Part shown: positions 1-9,638 of the stretch, piece after piece
Layout of the letters: every line of letters starts with the position of its first letter
Numbering within the stretch: position 1 is the first letter of the stretch
Source of the DNA: Synechococcus sp. M16.1
GTDB lineage: Bacteria; Cyanobacteriota; Cyanobacteriia; PCC-6307; Cyanobiaceae
Assembly (NCBI RefSeq): GCF_014279895.1
Contig: NZ_CP047954.1
Span: 1,488,001 to 1,552,000 of the forward strand
DNA length: 64,000 nt
Reading direction: 5' to 3'
The notes under the pieces: generated by a model
The model's input: only the letters and a program-made list of their open reading frames with translations
Databases searched by the model: none
Told to the model about the DNA's origin: nothing
Program-made: the position numbers and the translations under genes

Positions 1-1
1 G

Positions 2-565
2 CGACCGGCCCTGAGCGAAAGCCACAGCAGTGCCCTGATCGCCCTTCAGTTGACCTTGCTGGTGAGCCTGCAGTGGCCGGTGGGCCGATGGCTGGCGGAG
101 CGCAGCGTTGCCTTCGGCCTCGGCCTGAGCCTGGCGGGATTCAGCCTTGGCTGCAGCCTGATTGCCCTGTCCTCCTTGTTCGAGAACGGAACGATCCTGG
201 TGCTGGCAGCCCTGCTGCCAATGGCCTTCGCCCAGGCCGCTTTCCTGCCCACGGCCACAGAAGCCGTTATTGAAGGGACACCACCAGAACACTGTGGCTT
301 GGCGATGGCGCTGTTTTCCCAGTGCTTCGCCATCAGCGCCATTGTGGCCCCCCTCGCTGGTGGAGCCCTGCTGGACTTTCAAAACAATGGCCTGCTGCTC
401 TGGCTGCTGATGGGTGGGGCCTGCCTGGTCGTGCTCCCTACCCTGCGCAGCCTCAAGCCGCGCTACGGGGTGACAGAAACAGGCCAGGACATCGCCCCGC
501 CAGAACAACAACGCTTTGATGCTCTGGCACAGGCAGTTCAGGTCAACAACATCGTTGAGAGCTGA
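2..565 (+). CDS. MFS transporter, C-terminal part (5' end outside window)
   Basis: The reading frame is open from the first bases of the window, so the visible 187 codons are the C-terminal part of a longer gene. The protein has several hydrophobic stretches (about visible residues 15-60, 65-85 and 95-140) separated by short polar loops, followed by a polar tail. This matches the last helices of a major facilitator superfamily permease, probably of the drug-efflux type. The substrate cannot be inferred. The N-terminal domain and its signature motifs lie upstream of the window, so the family call rests only on helix pattern and composition. Confidence 0.6.
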   Translation, partial: RPALSESHSSALIALQLTLLVSLQWPVGRWLAERSVAFGLGLSLAGFSLGCSLIALSSLFENGTILVLAALLPMAFAQAAFLPTATEAVIEGTPPEHCGLAMALFSQCFAISAIVAPLAGGALLDFQNNGLLLWLLMGGACLVVLPTLRSLKPRYGVTETGQDIAPPEQQRFDALAQAVQVNNIVES

Positions 566-779
566 CGGCAGAGGATGAAGACCATCCGAGGACCAAGAGA
601 AAGCCATCTCTCAGTTAGATGCTGACTATAAATACTGAAGAAGACCTGACTCCTCTTTTTGCCCTAAAAATTGATCTCAACCAGAGAACAGATGTTCATG
701 CTCTATGGACGTACAAAGAATTGATCAGCAGCCAAACTGTGTTGACCACAACACCGCAAAAGCAAGATCAGATCGCTCA

Positions 780-1040
780 ATGAAATGGTTCACTGCGATG
801 CTGCTCACCGTCATATTTTCTCCGCTTGCCAGTGCCACTCAGCACGATGGACGGGCACTGGTGGCTCACGGAGAGCGCAAGAAAGCGGCTTACCTGGTTC
901 TAAGCACAATCACCCAGGAGATCGAACTCATTCCAGTTGAATCCCTGAATCAATGCGAGACAATTGGAAGTGAGATCATGAAGGGTGGAAAGTTGAGCAA
1001 GTTCCTCAAGGGATACAAATGCATTCCGGGCTTGCTCTAG
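780..1040 (+). CDS. small secreted protein of unknown function
   Basis: I start this 86-residue protein at the ATG at 780 because it begins with Met-Lys-Trp and a hydrophobic core of about 15 residues ending in Ala-Ser-Ala, a typical Sec signal peptide with signal peptidase I site. An upstream in-frame ATG at 705 would add 25 polar residues in front of the signal. The mature part is about 65 residues, mostly polar, with two cysteines (in 'NQCETIG' and 'YKCIPG') that could form a disulfide. A TATAAA box at 627-632 is a possible -10 element. I do not recognise the family. The region is more AT-rich than its neighbours. Confidence 0.55.
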   Translation: MKWFTAMLLTVIFSPLASATQHDGRALVAHGERKKAAYLVLSTITQEIELIPVESLNQCETIGSEIMKGGKLSKFLKGYKCIPGLL

Positions 1041-1061
1041 GCGAACCAACTAGAGATCACT

Positions 1062-1116
1062 GATATTCCCCCAATCAAGCACTCTTGAAAAGTCAAAGAG
1101 CGCTAGAGGGAATATC
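1062..1116. repeat. long imperfect palindrome between convergent genes
   Basis: GATATTCCC at 1062-1070 is the exact reverse complement of GGGAATATC at 1108-1116. Inside it, GCACTCTT and AAGAGCGC pair with one mismatch around a short A-rich loop. Transcripts from either strand could fold into a hairpin of about 55 nt. It lies between the stop codons of the small secreted protein (plus) and ychF (minus), where a bidirectional terminator would be expected, but there is no clear T tract. Confidence 0.5.
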
Positions 1117-1136
1117 TAGGGAATCAAATGCTTTGA

Positions 1137-2228
1137 CTAAACGTTAAACAAAAACTCCATCACATCGCCTTCATCCACCACATACTCCTTTCCTTCACTG
1201 CGCAGCCAGCCTTTGTTGCGGGCTTCTGCCAGTGAGCCGGCCTCCAGCAGCTTCTCCCAACCGATGGTCTGAGCGCGGATGAAGCCCCGCTCGAAATCGG
1301 TGTGAATCACACCGGCAGCCTGGGGAGCTGTCATCCCGGCTTTGAAAGTCCAGGCCCTTGTTTCCTTTTCACCGGTGGTGAAGTAGGTGCGCAGCCCGAG
1401 CAATCGATAGGTGGCCCGAATCAGGCTTTGCAGTCCACCTTCCGTTACCCCGAGACCTTCCAGATAGTCCGCGGTTTCCTCATCTCCCAGTTCCACCAGC
1501 TCCGCTTCCACCTGGGCAGAGATCCGCACCGTTTCGGCACCTTCCTTGGCGGCCAGTTCAACCACCTCGCTGCAGAAGGCATTGCCCCCAGCCAGATCGT
1601 CTTCACTCACATTGGTGGCGTAGATGATCGGCTTGGCGGTCAACAACCCCAAGGGCTTGATCATCGCCGCTTCTTCCTCGTTCAGCTCGACGCTGCGAGC
1701 CGCACCACCGTTCTCGAGCACCGCCTGAATCCGTTCAAGAGCAGCGTCTTCCACCTGCGCTTCTTTGCTGGTGCGCATCTGCTTCTTGAGACGCTCCCGG
1801 CGCTTCTCAATCTGAGCCAGATCCGCCAGACCCAGCTCAAGATTGATCACCTCCGCATCCCGGGAGGGACCAACTGACCCTGAAACGTGAATGACGTCAT
1901 CGTCCTCGAAGCAGCGGATCACGTGAACAATCGCGTCCACCTCACGGATGTTGGCCAGAAACTTGTTGCCCAGACCTTCGCCCTGGCTGGCGCCTTTCAC
2001 CAGACCAGCAATGTCGACAAACTCCATCCGGGTCGGAATGGTGTCCTGGCTTTTGCTCAGTTCTGTGAGCCGGTCCAGTCGCTCATCGGGCACCGCCACG
2101 GTGCCGACGTTGGGCTCGATCGTGCAGAACGGAAAATTGGCAGCCTGCGCCTGAGCGTTGGCGACCAACGCATTGAACAAGGTGGACTTGCCCACGTTGG
2201 GCAATCCGACAATTCCAGCTTTGAGCAT
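1137..2228 (-). CDS. ychF: redox-regulated ATPase YchF (OLA1/Obg-like family)
   Basis: This 363-residue protein is a full-length YchF, a ribosome-associated P-loop protein that prefers ATP to GTP. The P-loop GLPNVGKST is at residues 8-16, the G3 motif [10 protein letters not shown] is near residue 72, and the G4 position reads N-V-S-E (near 205) in place of the usual NKxD. This substitution explains ATP use in the family. The C-terminal TGS domain ([12 protein letters not shown], about 283-294, then [13 protein letters not shown]) is intact. It is divergent from the HlyD-like gene, with 51 bases between the two start codons. Confidence 0.97.
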   Translation of the reverse strand: MLKAGIVGLPNVGKSTLFNALVANAQAQAANFPFCTIEPNVGTVAVPDERLDRLTELSKSQDTIPTRMEFVDIAGLVKGASQGEGLGNKFLANIREVDAIVHVIRCFEDDDVIHVSGSVGPSRDAEVINLELGLADLAQIEKRRERLKKQMRTSKEAQVEDAALERIQAVLENGGAARSVELNEEEAAMIKPLGLLTAKPIIYATNVSEDDLAGGNAFCSEVVELAAKEGAETVRISAQVEAELVELGDEETADYLEGLGVTEGGLQSLIRATYRLLGLRTYFTTGEKETRAWTFKAGMTAPQAAGVIHTDFERGFIRAQTIGWEKLLEAGSLAEARNKGWLRSEGKEYVVDEGDVMEFLFNV

Positions 2229-2279
2229 CGGCGGAATCTACCGGCCAGCGGCGAGACTGTTGTGAAGTTTTGTGGGCCC

Positions 2280-3446
2280 ATGCTGCAGTCCTTGCGCTCC
2301 CCTGCGTCCCCATCGCCTGAAGCAGAGCTGGCCTCAGTGGCAAAAGCACGATCCAGCCGGCGCAAAACCGCAATGGTGGGAGTGCTACTGCTGGCCTTGG
2401 GCGGGGGTGGGCTGCTGCTGCGTTTCGGTCCCTGGAGCAACCGTCAACGGGATCTGACGCCCTTCACCACCACAGCTGAACGCGGCGTGCTCTCTGGAGT
2501 GATCAGCGCCAGCGGGGAACTGCAGGCCCAGCAGAAGGTGAACGTGAGTCCGCGCCAGCCGGGTCTGCTGGCGGAGCTGATGGTGGATGAGGGGGATGTG
2601 GTGGAGAACGAGCAGGTGCTGGCGGTGATGGATCGCGGCGATCTCGATGATCGGCTGCAGGAGAAGCAGGCTCTGCTGCGTCAGGCCGACGCCAACTATC
2701 AGAACAAGAGGGAGGATTTCGAACGTCGCAGCCAGCTGTATGCCAGCGGCGCGCTCAGCGCTGACGACTTCAGTGATGCGCGCTTCGAGATGCTGGCCAG
2801 GCAGGCGGGTCTGGTGGCAGCCCGGGAACGGGTGGAGCAACTGGAACAGGAGAGCCGCGAAAAGACGATCCGCGCCCCCTTCTCAGGAACGATCACAGCG
2901 CGCTACGCCGAACCGGGGTCATTTGTGACCCCCACTACAGCCGCCTCGGCCACAGCCGGTGCCACCAGCGCCTCGATCGTTGAGCTCTCGCAAGGCTTGG
3001 AGGTGAGGGCCCGCGTTCCGGAAAGCGACATCGGCCGCATCCAGCCCGGCCAAACCGCCGAGATCAGGGTGGATGCCTATCCCGATGAGCGCTTCCAGGC
3101 AACGGTGAGTGAGGTTGCCCCGCGCGCCGCGAAAGAAAACAGCGTCACCTCCTTTGAAGTGAAGCTGAACTTCGTCAACCCACAGAAGAAACTGAAGATC
3201 GGCATGACCGCCGACATCAATTTCCAAACCGGGCGCAGTGCGCCCGAAATCCTGGTGCCCACCGTGGCGATCACACTTGAAGACGGCCAACAGGGTGTGT
3301 TGCTGGTGGATGAAAACCAGCAACCACGTTTTCAGCCGGTGGAACTGGGCAACAGCAGCGGCGACAAGACTGCAATCCTGAACGGTCTCGAATCAGGAAC
3401 CCGCGTGTTCATCGATCTGCCCCCATGGGCCGATCGCCGCGATTGA
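2280..3446 (+). CDS. HlyD/MacA-type periplasmic adaptor subunit
   Basis: I start this 388-residue protein at the ATG at 2280; the frame is open far upstream, but that part lies antisense to ychF. After a basic N-terminus, a single membrane anchor spans about residues 31-48. A lipoyl/barrel-sandwich half-motif (VDEGDVVENEQVLAVMDRGDL) follows, then a coiled-coil hairpin (about 125-200) and a beta-barrel domain. This is the layout of membrane-fusion proteins that link an inner-membrane ABC or RND pump to an outer-membrane channel. No pump or TolC gene is next to it; polA follows after 24 bases. The partner pump and substrate are unknown. Confidence 0.85.
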   Translation: MLQSLRSPASPSPEAELASVAKARSSRRKTAMVGVLLLALGGGGLLLRFGPWSNRQRDLTPFTTTAERGVLSGVISASGELQAQQKVNVSPRQPGLLAELMVDEGDVVENEQVLAVMDRGDLDDRLQEKQALLRQADANYQNKREDFERRSQLYASGALSADDFSDARFEMLARQAGLVAARERVEQLEQESREKTIRAPFSGTITARYAEPGSFVTPTTAASATAGATSASIVELSQGLEVRARVPESDIGRIQPGQTAEIRVDAYPDERFQATVSEVAPRAAKENSVTSFEVKLNFVNPQKKLKIGMTADINFQTGRSAPEILVPTVAITLEDGQQGVLLVDENQQPRFQPVELGNSSGDKTAILNGLESGTRVFIDLPPWADRRD

Positions 3447-3470
3447 TCCACCCACACTTTCAACACCGTC

Positions 3471-6428
3471 ATGCCTGAGGCCCCCGCCAAGCCCCTTCTG
3501 CTGCTTGTGGATGGCCATTCCCTGGCATTCCGCAGCTTCTACGCCTTCAGCAAGGGGGGGGAAGGCGGTCTGGCCACCAAAGACGGCCGGCCCACCAGCG
3601 TGACCTACGGCTTTCTCAAAGCCCTGCTGGACAACAGCAAAACCCTGAAGCCAGAGGGCGTTGCCATCGCCTTCGACACAGCCGAGCCCACCTTCCGCCA
3701 CAAGGCGGACGCCAACTACAAGGCCCACCGGGATGTGGCCCCTGAGGTGTTCTTCCAGGACCTCGAACAGCTGCAGCAGATCCTCGAAACGCACCTGCAG
3801 CTCCCCCTCTGCATGGCACCGGGCTACGAAGCCGACGATGTGCTGGGAACCCTGGCGAACCGAGCGGCCGACTCGGGATGGGGCGTGCGGATCCTTTCGG
3901 GAGACCGCGACCTGTTCCAGCTGGTGGATGACAGCCGCGACATCGCAGTGCTCTACATGGGTGGCGGCCCCTACGCCAAAAGCAGTGGCCCAACACTGAT
4001 CCGCGAAGAGGGGGTGCTCGGCAAGCTCGGCGTGATGCCCGACAAGGTGGTGGACCTCAAGGCCCTCACAGGGGACAGCTCCGACAACATCCCCGGCGTA
4101 CGCGGGGTTGGCCCGAAAACAGCCATCAACCTGCTGAAGGACAACAGCGACCTCGACGCGGTGTACGCCACCCTCGAGCAAGTGGAAGCCGAAGGGCCGA
4201 AAGCCAGCCGGGGCGCCATCAAAGGTGCACTGAAAGGGAAGCTGCGCGCCGACCGCGACAACGCCTACCTGTCGCGCAAGCTGGCCGAGATTCTCGTGGA
4301 TGTTCCCCTGCCCAAGGAACCCAGCCTGCCGTTGTCGTCGGTGGATGCTGATGGCTTGAGCAGTTGCCTGGAAGACCTCGAACTCAACAGCCTGCTGCGC
4401 CAGGTGGGGGGCTTTGTGGCGGCCTTTTCCGCCGGCGGCTACGGGGCCAATGCGGGAGCCGCTGCAGCCAAGACCAACCATCAAGCCAGCTCAAAACAGG
4501 CGCCTGTCGAGGCCGCATCCGATCCGGCAACCAACGACGACGTGGGGCTGCCCGCGCTGAAACCCCAGTTGATCCAGACCGAAAAGGCCCTGGATGCATT
4601 GATGCAGACGCTGATGGCCTGCACCGACAGCGCCCTGCCCGTCGCCTTTGACACCGAGACCACCGATCTCAACCCATTCCGGGCCGAGTTGGTGGGCATT
4701 GGCGTCTGCTGGGGGGAGGCCCTGGACACCCTCGCCTACATCCCGCTGGGGCACAAAGGCAGCGACGACAGCAGCCCTGAGCAGCTGCCGTTGGAAACCG
4801 TGCTCACCGCCCTCTCCCAGTGGCTGGCCAGCAGCAACCACCCCAAAGCCCTGCAGAACGCCAAGTACGACCGCTTGATCCTGTTGCGGCATGGCGTTGC
4901 CCTGGAGGGCGTCGTGATCGACACGCTGCTGGCCGATTACCTGCGGGATGCCGCCGCAAAGCATGGCCTGGAGGTGATGGCCGAACGCGAATTCGGATTC
5001 CAGCCCACTGCCTTCACCGACCTGGTGGGCAAGAAGCAAACCTTCGCCGATGTGCCGCTGGAGCCCGCCAGCCTGTACTGCGGCATGGACGTGCACGTCA
5101 CCCGACGTCTCGCCCTGCTGCTGCGCGATCAGCTGGAGGCGATGGGTCCCCAGCTGCTGCCGCTGCTCAAACAGGTGGAGCAGCCCCTGGAACCGGTGCT
5201 GGCCCGGATGGAAGCCACCGGCATCCGCATCGATGTGCCCTACCTCCAGGGCCTCTCAAAGGAAATGGGCGCCACGCTGCAGCGACTGGAATCCGAGGCC
5301 AAGGCAGCTGCCGGGGTGGAGTTCAACCTCGCCTCGCCCAAACAGCTGGGGGAACTGCTGTTCGACACCCTTGGCCTGGATCGCAAGAAATCACGGCGCA
5401 CCAAAACCGGCTTCAGCACCGACGCCACCGTGCTGGAAAAACTCGGCAACGACCACCCGGTGGTGCCGCTCGTGCTGGAGCACCGGGTGCTCAGCAAGCT
5501 CAAGAGCACCTACATCGACGCCTTGCCGCAGCTGGTGGAAGCGGAAACCGGCCGGGTGCACACCGATTTCAACCAGGCGGTGACGGCAACGGGGCGGCTG
5601 AGCAGCAGCAACCCCAACCTGCAGAACATCCCGGTGCGCACCGAGTACAGCCGGCGCATCCGCAAGGCCTTCCTGCCGCAGGAGGGCTGGACCCTGCTCA
5701 GCGCTGATTACTCCCAGATCGAGCTGCGCATCCTCACCCACCTCTCGGGAGAAGAGGTGCTGCAGGAGGCCTACCGCAGCGGCGATGACGTGCACGCGTT
5801 GACGGCTCGGCTGCTGCTGGACAAAGACGAGGTCAGCCCAGACGAACGCCGCCTCGGCAAGACGATCAACTTCGGTGTGATCTATGGCATGGGCGCCCAG
5901 CGCTTTGCGCGGGAAACCGGCGTGAGCCAGGGCGAAGCCAAGGAGTTTCTGGCCAAGTACAAGCAGCGTTACCCGAAGGTGTTCGCCTTCCTCGAGCTGC
6001 AGGAGCGGCTCGCCCTCAGCCGCGGTTATGTGGAAACGATTCTCGGCCGCCGGCGGCCGTTCCACTTCGATCGCAACGGCCTGGGGCGGCTGCTGGGCAA
6101 GGACCCGCTGGAGATCGACCTGGACGTGGCCCGCCGCGGCGGCATGGAGGCGCAGCAACTGCGGGCGGCGGCCAATGCCCCGATTCAGGGCTCGAGTGCC
6201 GACATCATCAAAGTGGCGATGGTGCAGCTGCAAGACGCCCTGCAGCGTCAGGGCCTACGGGCCCAGCTGCTGCTGCAGGTGCACGACGAACTGGTGCTCG
6301 AGGTGGCGCCGGACGCCCTGGACGCCATCCGAGAGCTGGTGGTGCAGACCATGGAACAGGCCGTTGCGCTGAGTGTTCCCTTGGTGGTGGAGACCGGCGT
6401 CGGCGCGAACTGGATGGAGGCGAAATAA
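3471..6428 (+). CDS. polA: DNA polymerase I
   Basis: The 985-residue protein has all three PolA domains. The 5'-3' FEN-type exonuclease is at about residues 1-300, with the helix-hairpin-helix region GDSSDNIPGVRGVGPKTA. The 3'-5' proofreading domain is intact: ExoI DTET near 396, ExoII NAKYD near 463 and ExoIII YCGMD near 539. The palm domain carries motif A (LSADYSQIELRIL), motif B (RRLGKTINFGVIYG) and motif C (QVHDELVLEV). It therefore combines repair synthesis, primer removal and proofreading, unlike PolA enzymes that have lost the DxE residues. It is 24 bases downstream of the HlyD-like gene and 46 bases upstream of cysS. Confidence 0.98.
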   Translation: MPEAPAKPLLLLVDGHSLAFRSFYAFSKGGEGGLATKDGRPTSVTYGFLKALLDNSKTLKPEGVAIAFDTAEPTFRHKADANYKAHRDVAPEVFFQDLEQLQQILETHLQLPLCMAPGYEADDVLGTLANRAADSGWGVRILSGDRDLFQLVDDSRDIAVLYMGGGPYAKSSGPTLIREEGVLGKLGVMPDKVVDLKALTGDSSDNIPGVRGVGPKTAINLLKDNSDLDAVYATLEQVEAEGPKASRGAIKGALKGKLRADRDNAYLSRKLAEILVDVPLPKEPSLPLSSVDADGLSSCLEDLELNSLLRQVGGFVAAFSAGGYGANAGAAAAKTNHQASSKQAPVEAASDPATNDDVGLPALKPQLIQTEKALDALMQTLMACTDSALPVAFDTETTDLNPFRAELVGIGVCWGEALDTLAYIPLGHKGSDDSSPEQLPLETVLTALSQWLASSNHPKALQNAKYDRLILLRHGVALEGVVIDTLLADYLRDAAAKHGLEVMAEREFGFQPTAFTDLVGKKQTFADVPLEPASLYCGMDVHVTRRLALLLRDQLEAMGPQLLPLLKQVEQPLEPVLARMEATGIRIDVPYLQGLSKEMGATLQRLESEAKAAAGVEFNLASPKQLGELLFDTLGLDRKKSRRTKTGFSTDATVLEKLGNDHPVVPLVLEHRVLSKLKSTYIDALPQLVEAETGRVHTDFNQAVTATGRLSSSNPNLQNIPVRTEYSRRIRKAFLPQEGWTLLSADYSQIELRILTHLSGEEVLQEAYRSGDDVHALTARLLLDKDEVSPDERRLGKTINFGVIYGMGAQRFARETGVSQGEAKEFLAKYKQRYPKVFAFLELQERLALSRGYVETILGRRRPFHFDRNGLGRLLGKDPLEIDLDVARRGGMEAQQLRAAANAPIQGSSADIIKVAMVQLQDALQRQGLRAQLLLQVHDELVLEVAPDALDAIRELVVQTMEQAVALSVPLVVETGVGANWMEAK

Positions 6429-6474
6429 ACGCAGCCGAACAGGCCGTAGCCTCAGCCGCAGCTTCTGAACGGCT

Positions 6475-7956
6475 GTGTCCCTGCGGCTCACCAACACCCT
6501 CACCCGCCGCACCGAGCCGTTCACACCCCTAACCCCGGGGAAGGCGAGCATCTATTGCTGCGGCGTGACGGTCTACGACCTCTGCCACCTGGGCCATGCC
6601 CGCAGCTACATCAACTGGGATGTGCTGCGCCGCTATCTGATCTGGCGCGGCCTCGAGGTGACCTTCGTTCAGAACTTCACCGACATCGACGACAAGATCC
6701 TCAAACGGGCCGGCGAGGAGAACTCCTCGATGACGGAGGTGAGCGAGCGAAACATTGCCTCGTTCCACCAGGACATGGACGCCCTGGGGATCTTGCGGCC
6801 CGACCGGATGCCCCGCGCCACCCAGTGCCTGGATGGCATCCGCGCACTGATCGGCGAACTGGAAGCCAAGGGTGCGGCCTACAGCGCTGAAGGGGATGTG
6901 TATTTCGCGGTGATGAAGCATGCCGGTTACGGCAAGCTCAGCGGCCGCGACCTGAGCGAACAACAGGACAATGCCGCCGGGCGGGTGGCCGATGCCGAAG
7001 AGGCCCGCAAGCAGCACCCCTTCGATTTCGCGCTCTGGAAAGGGGCCAAACCCGGAGAGCCCAGCTTCCCCTCCCCCTGGGGTGAGGGACGCCCCGGCTG
7101 GCACATCGAATGTTCAGCCATGGTGCGGGCGGAACTCGGCGACACGATCGACATCCACCTGGGTGGTGCCGACCTGGTGTTCCCGCACCACGAAAACGAG
7201 ATCGCCCAATCCGAAGCCGCCACCGGTCAAGACCTGGCCCGGGTGTGGATGCACAACGGCATGGTCAATGTGGGCGGCCAGAAGATGAGCAAGTCGCTCG
7301 GCAACTTCACCACCATCCGTGCGCTGCTGGAGAGCGGGGTCTCGGCGATGACCCTGCGCCTGTTTGTGCTGCAGGCCCACTACCGCAAACCGCTTGATTT
7401 CACCGCCGAGGCCCTTGAGGCCGCAGCCACCGGCTGGAAGGGTCTGAATGCAGCCCTAAGCCTTGGCGATCGTCACGGCGAGAGCCTCGGCTGGAGCACG
7501 GCCGCACCGCTCACAGAGGGCGCCATCACGGCCGATGGAGGTCCAGCCGACACCGCTCTGGTGGAGCTCGAACAACGCTTCATCAGCGCCATGGACGATG
7601 ACCTGAACAGCTCGGGCGGACTGGCCGTGCTGTTCGATCTTGCCAAGCCCCTGCGGGCCCTCGCCAACCGGCTGGAACGGGGGGAAGACGCCACCCTGCC
7701 TGAGCCGGAGTTGAAGGGTCTGGAGGGGCGTTGGCAGCTGCTTCGACACCTGGCGGCAGTGCTGGGACTGCGCTCGGAAGCGGAAGCCGCCACCAGCCTC
7801 GACGACGGCGCGATTGATGCGGCCATCGCAGCCCGCAAGGCAGCGAAAGCAGCGAAGGATTACGCGGAAGCCGACCGGATCCGGGATGAGCTCGCCGCCC
7901 AAGGGGTGGAGCTGATCGACAAACCCGGCGGGGTGACGGAGTGGATCCGCGCCTGA
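6475..7956 (+). CDS. cysS: cysteinyl-tRNA synthetase
   Basis: This 493-residue class I synthetase charges tRNA-Cys. It has the HIGH-type motif HLGH (in [13 protein letters not shown], about residue 39), the zinc-ligand cysteine in CCGVTVYD, the pair HIECSAM and [10 protein letters not shown] that completes the zinc site, and the KMSKS loop [11 protein letters not shown]. The start is GTG at 6475 because no ATG lies near the conserved N-terminus. It follows polA on the same strand and precedes a small unknown gene, so the three may be co-transcribed. Confidence 0.97.
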   Translation: MSLRLTNTLTRRTEPFTPLTPGKASIYCCGVTVYDLCHLGHARSYINWDVLRRYLIWRGLEVTFVQNFTDIDDKILKRAGEENSSMTEVSERNIASFHQDMDALGILRPDRMPRATQCLDGIRALIGELEAKGAAYSAEGDVYFAVMKHAGYGKLSGRDLSEQQDNAAGRVADAEEARKQHPFDFALWKGAKPGEPSFPSPWGEGRPGWHIECSAMVRAELGDTIDIHLGGADLVFPHHENEIAQSEAATGQDLARVWMHNGMVNVGGQKMSKSLGNFTTIRALLESGVSAMTLRLFVLQAHYRKPLDFTAEALEAAATGWKGLNAALSLGDRHGESLGWSTAAPLTEGAITADGGPADTALVELEQRFISAMDDDLNSSGGLAVLFDLAKPLRALANRLERGEDATLPEPELKGLEGRWQLLRHLAAVLGLRSEAEAATSLDDGAIDAAIAARKAAKAAKDYAEADRIRDELAAQGVELIDKPGGVTEWIRA

Positions 7957-7991
7957 TCCCGTCAGACTGAACCCCGATCCTGTTGCTCCCC

Positions 7992-8219
7992 ATGCTCTGG
8001 CTGAAGAAGCTGAACTTCATGGAAACCGCCAAGCTCGAGATGGAGCTGATGAAGGCCCTCGATGCCGGCGAGGATCTTGAGGCGAAGCTCACGGCTCAGA
8101 AGCAATTGGCCGCGTCCACGGGCGATGCGGAGCAAGCCTGGAAAGCAGAGGTGTGGGACAAGATGCTGCAGAGGATTCGCAAGATGGAATCCATGCTCAA
8201 TTCTTCGGATCAGCCGTAG
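7992..8219 (+). CDS. small helical protein of unknown function
   Basis: This 75-residue protein is short, charged and predicted to be almost entirely alpha-helical, with a Leu/Met-rich N-terminus (MLWLKKLNFME) and a Lys/Gln/Glu-rich body. There are no cysteines or catalytic motifs. I prefer the ATG at 7992 to a TTG at 7983. It lies 35 bases after cysS in the same direction and converges on the symporter gene that ends at 8240. Third-position GC is high, supporting real coding. I do not recognise the family. Confidence 0.6.
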   Translation: MLWLKKLNFMETAKLEMELMKALDAGEDLEAKLTAQKQLAASTGDAEQAWKAEVWDKMLQRIRKMESMLNSSDQP

Positions 8220-8239
8220 GCACTCGCCAGGCGAATCCT

Positions 8240-9559
8240 TCAGCTGGGGATCAGATCAACCACGCTGATCACCAGACCAACGGCGATCACCGGCGGCGAA
8301 ATCCAGCGCAGCATCACCAGCAGAAAACGCTGCAGCCAGATCGGACTCCCCGAATGGCTGAGCTCCTCCTGAAAACGGGCGGGGAGCACCCAACCCAGCA
8401 ACAGGGCCAGGAGCAAGCCCCCCAGAATCAGCAGCAGGCCCCCAAACACGGAATCCATCCAGCCGAGAACCTCCATGGAGGTGGCCGCGGGAAGACCGGC
8501 CACGAAGATCAATGCCGCGGACACCCAGACGGCCCGGGAGCGGCTCCACCCCAGGCGATCGATCAAACAGGCCACCGGCACCTCCAACAGCGACACCGCT
8601 GAGGTGATCGCTGCGATTAGGGCCAGTGCAAAAAAGAGCACCGCCACCAGCTGACCTGTGGCGCCCAGCGAGCCCAGGCCCGTAGGCAGCGCGATGAAGA
8701 TCGTGCCCAGGGTTGAGCCACTGATCACATCCTGGAGGCCAAAGCTCATCACCACGGGGAAGGTAACCATGCCGGCCAGCAAGCCCACAGCGGTGTCCAT
8801 CCCCACCACCGCCACGGCTTCCCGCGGCAGGTGGGCGCGCCGGCTCAGGTAGGCCGAATAGGCCAGGATGCAGCCGATACCCGTGCCAATCGAGAAGAAG
8901 GCCTGGGTGAAGGCATTACGAATCGTGGTGGGGTCCTGCAGCTGGCTGTTGTCCCAGCGGAGCAGGAAGGTGCGATAGCCCTCCGAGGCCCCATCAAGAC
9001 CAGCGGCCCAAACCGCAAGGCCAATCAGCAGCACAAACAAGAGCGGCAGCCCCCAGCGGGACAACCGCTCAATGCCTCCGCGCACGCCGGCCGCAACCAC
9101 AGCAGCAGTTGCCACCAGGCTGAGCAGCTGGCCGATCAAGGCGGAGCGGCCGCCACTGAGACCGGCAAAAAAGGCTTCCGCTGAAGCGATATCCGCTGGG
9201 AGCCCCTGGGTGAGGGTCTGCACCAGGGTGGCCCCGGTCCAACCCATCAACACGGCATAGAAGGCCAGGATTCCACTGGCCGCCAGCACGAACAGCCAAC
9301 CCATCGGCTGCCAACGGCGACCGGCGGCCGCCACTGGCGCGAGCAGGGGGCTTTGGCCGGTGCTGCGCCCCAGCACCATTTCGGCCACCAGCACCGGCAG
9401 GCAGACCAACAGCACAATCACCACGTAGAGCAGCAGGAAGGCGCCGCCACCTCCCTGGGAGGCGCGGTAGGCAAAGCCCCAGAGATTGCCCAGACCCACG
9501 GCACTGCCTGCAGCCGCCAGGACAAACCCCAGGCCCGATCGCCACTGTTCCTTCGCCAT
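8240..9559 (-). CDS. sodium-dependent transporter, SNF (LeuT-fold) family
   Basis: The 439-residue protein has about eleven or twelve membrane segments and the TM1 signature of the neurotransmitter:sodium symporter family, [10 protein letters not shown] followed by GGGGAFLL (about residues 17-39). Members use the sodium gradient to import amino acids or related solutes; the substrate is not predictable here. Compared with LeuT, the Na1 ligand Asn (GLGN) is kept, but the Arg of the external gate (NFLRFP) is Gly and the following Pro is Ala. It is divergent from dxr with 79 bases between start codons, which must hold both promoters. Confidence 0.88.
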   Translation of the reverse strand: MAKEQWRSGLGFVLAAAGSAVGLGNLWGFAYRASQGGGGAFLLLYVVIVLLVCLPVLVAEMVLGRSTGQSPLLAPVAAAGRRWQPMGWLFVLAASGILAFYAVLMGWTGATLVQTLTQGLPADIASAEAFFAGLSGGRSALIGQLLSLVATAAVVAAGVRGGIERLSRWGLPLLFVLLIGLAVWAAGLDGASEGYRTFLLRWDNSQLQDPTTIRNAFTQAFFSIGTGIGCILAYSAYLSRRAHLPREAVAVVGMDTAVGLLAGMVTFPVVMSFGLQDVISGSTLGTIFIALPTGLGSLGATGQLVAVLFFALALIAAITSAVSLLEVPVACLIDRLGWSRSRAVWVSAALIFVAGLPAATSMEVLGWMDSVFGGLLLILGGLLLALLLGWVLPARFQEELSHSGSPIWLQRFLLVMLRWISPPVIAVGLVISVVDLIPS

Positions 9560-9638
9560 GCGCTCTCCACAAGCTGTCCGCCAGCTTGCCAGCGTTCAAC
9601 GGTCCTGGTGGGAGACTTGTCGCAACTGCCGGAACAGC

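Noticed and set aside
1887-2279. Long N-terminal extension of the HlyD-like protein
   Set aside because: The frame is open, but this part is antisense to ychF. The real protein starts with the usual basic N-terminus and membrane anchor at 2280.
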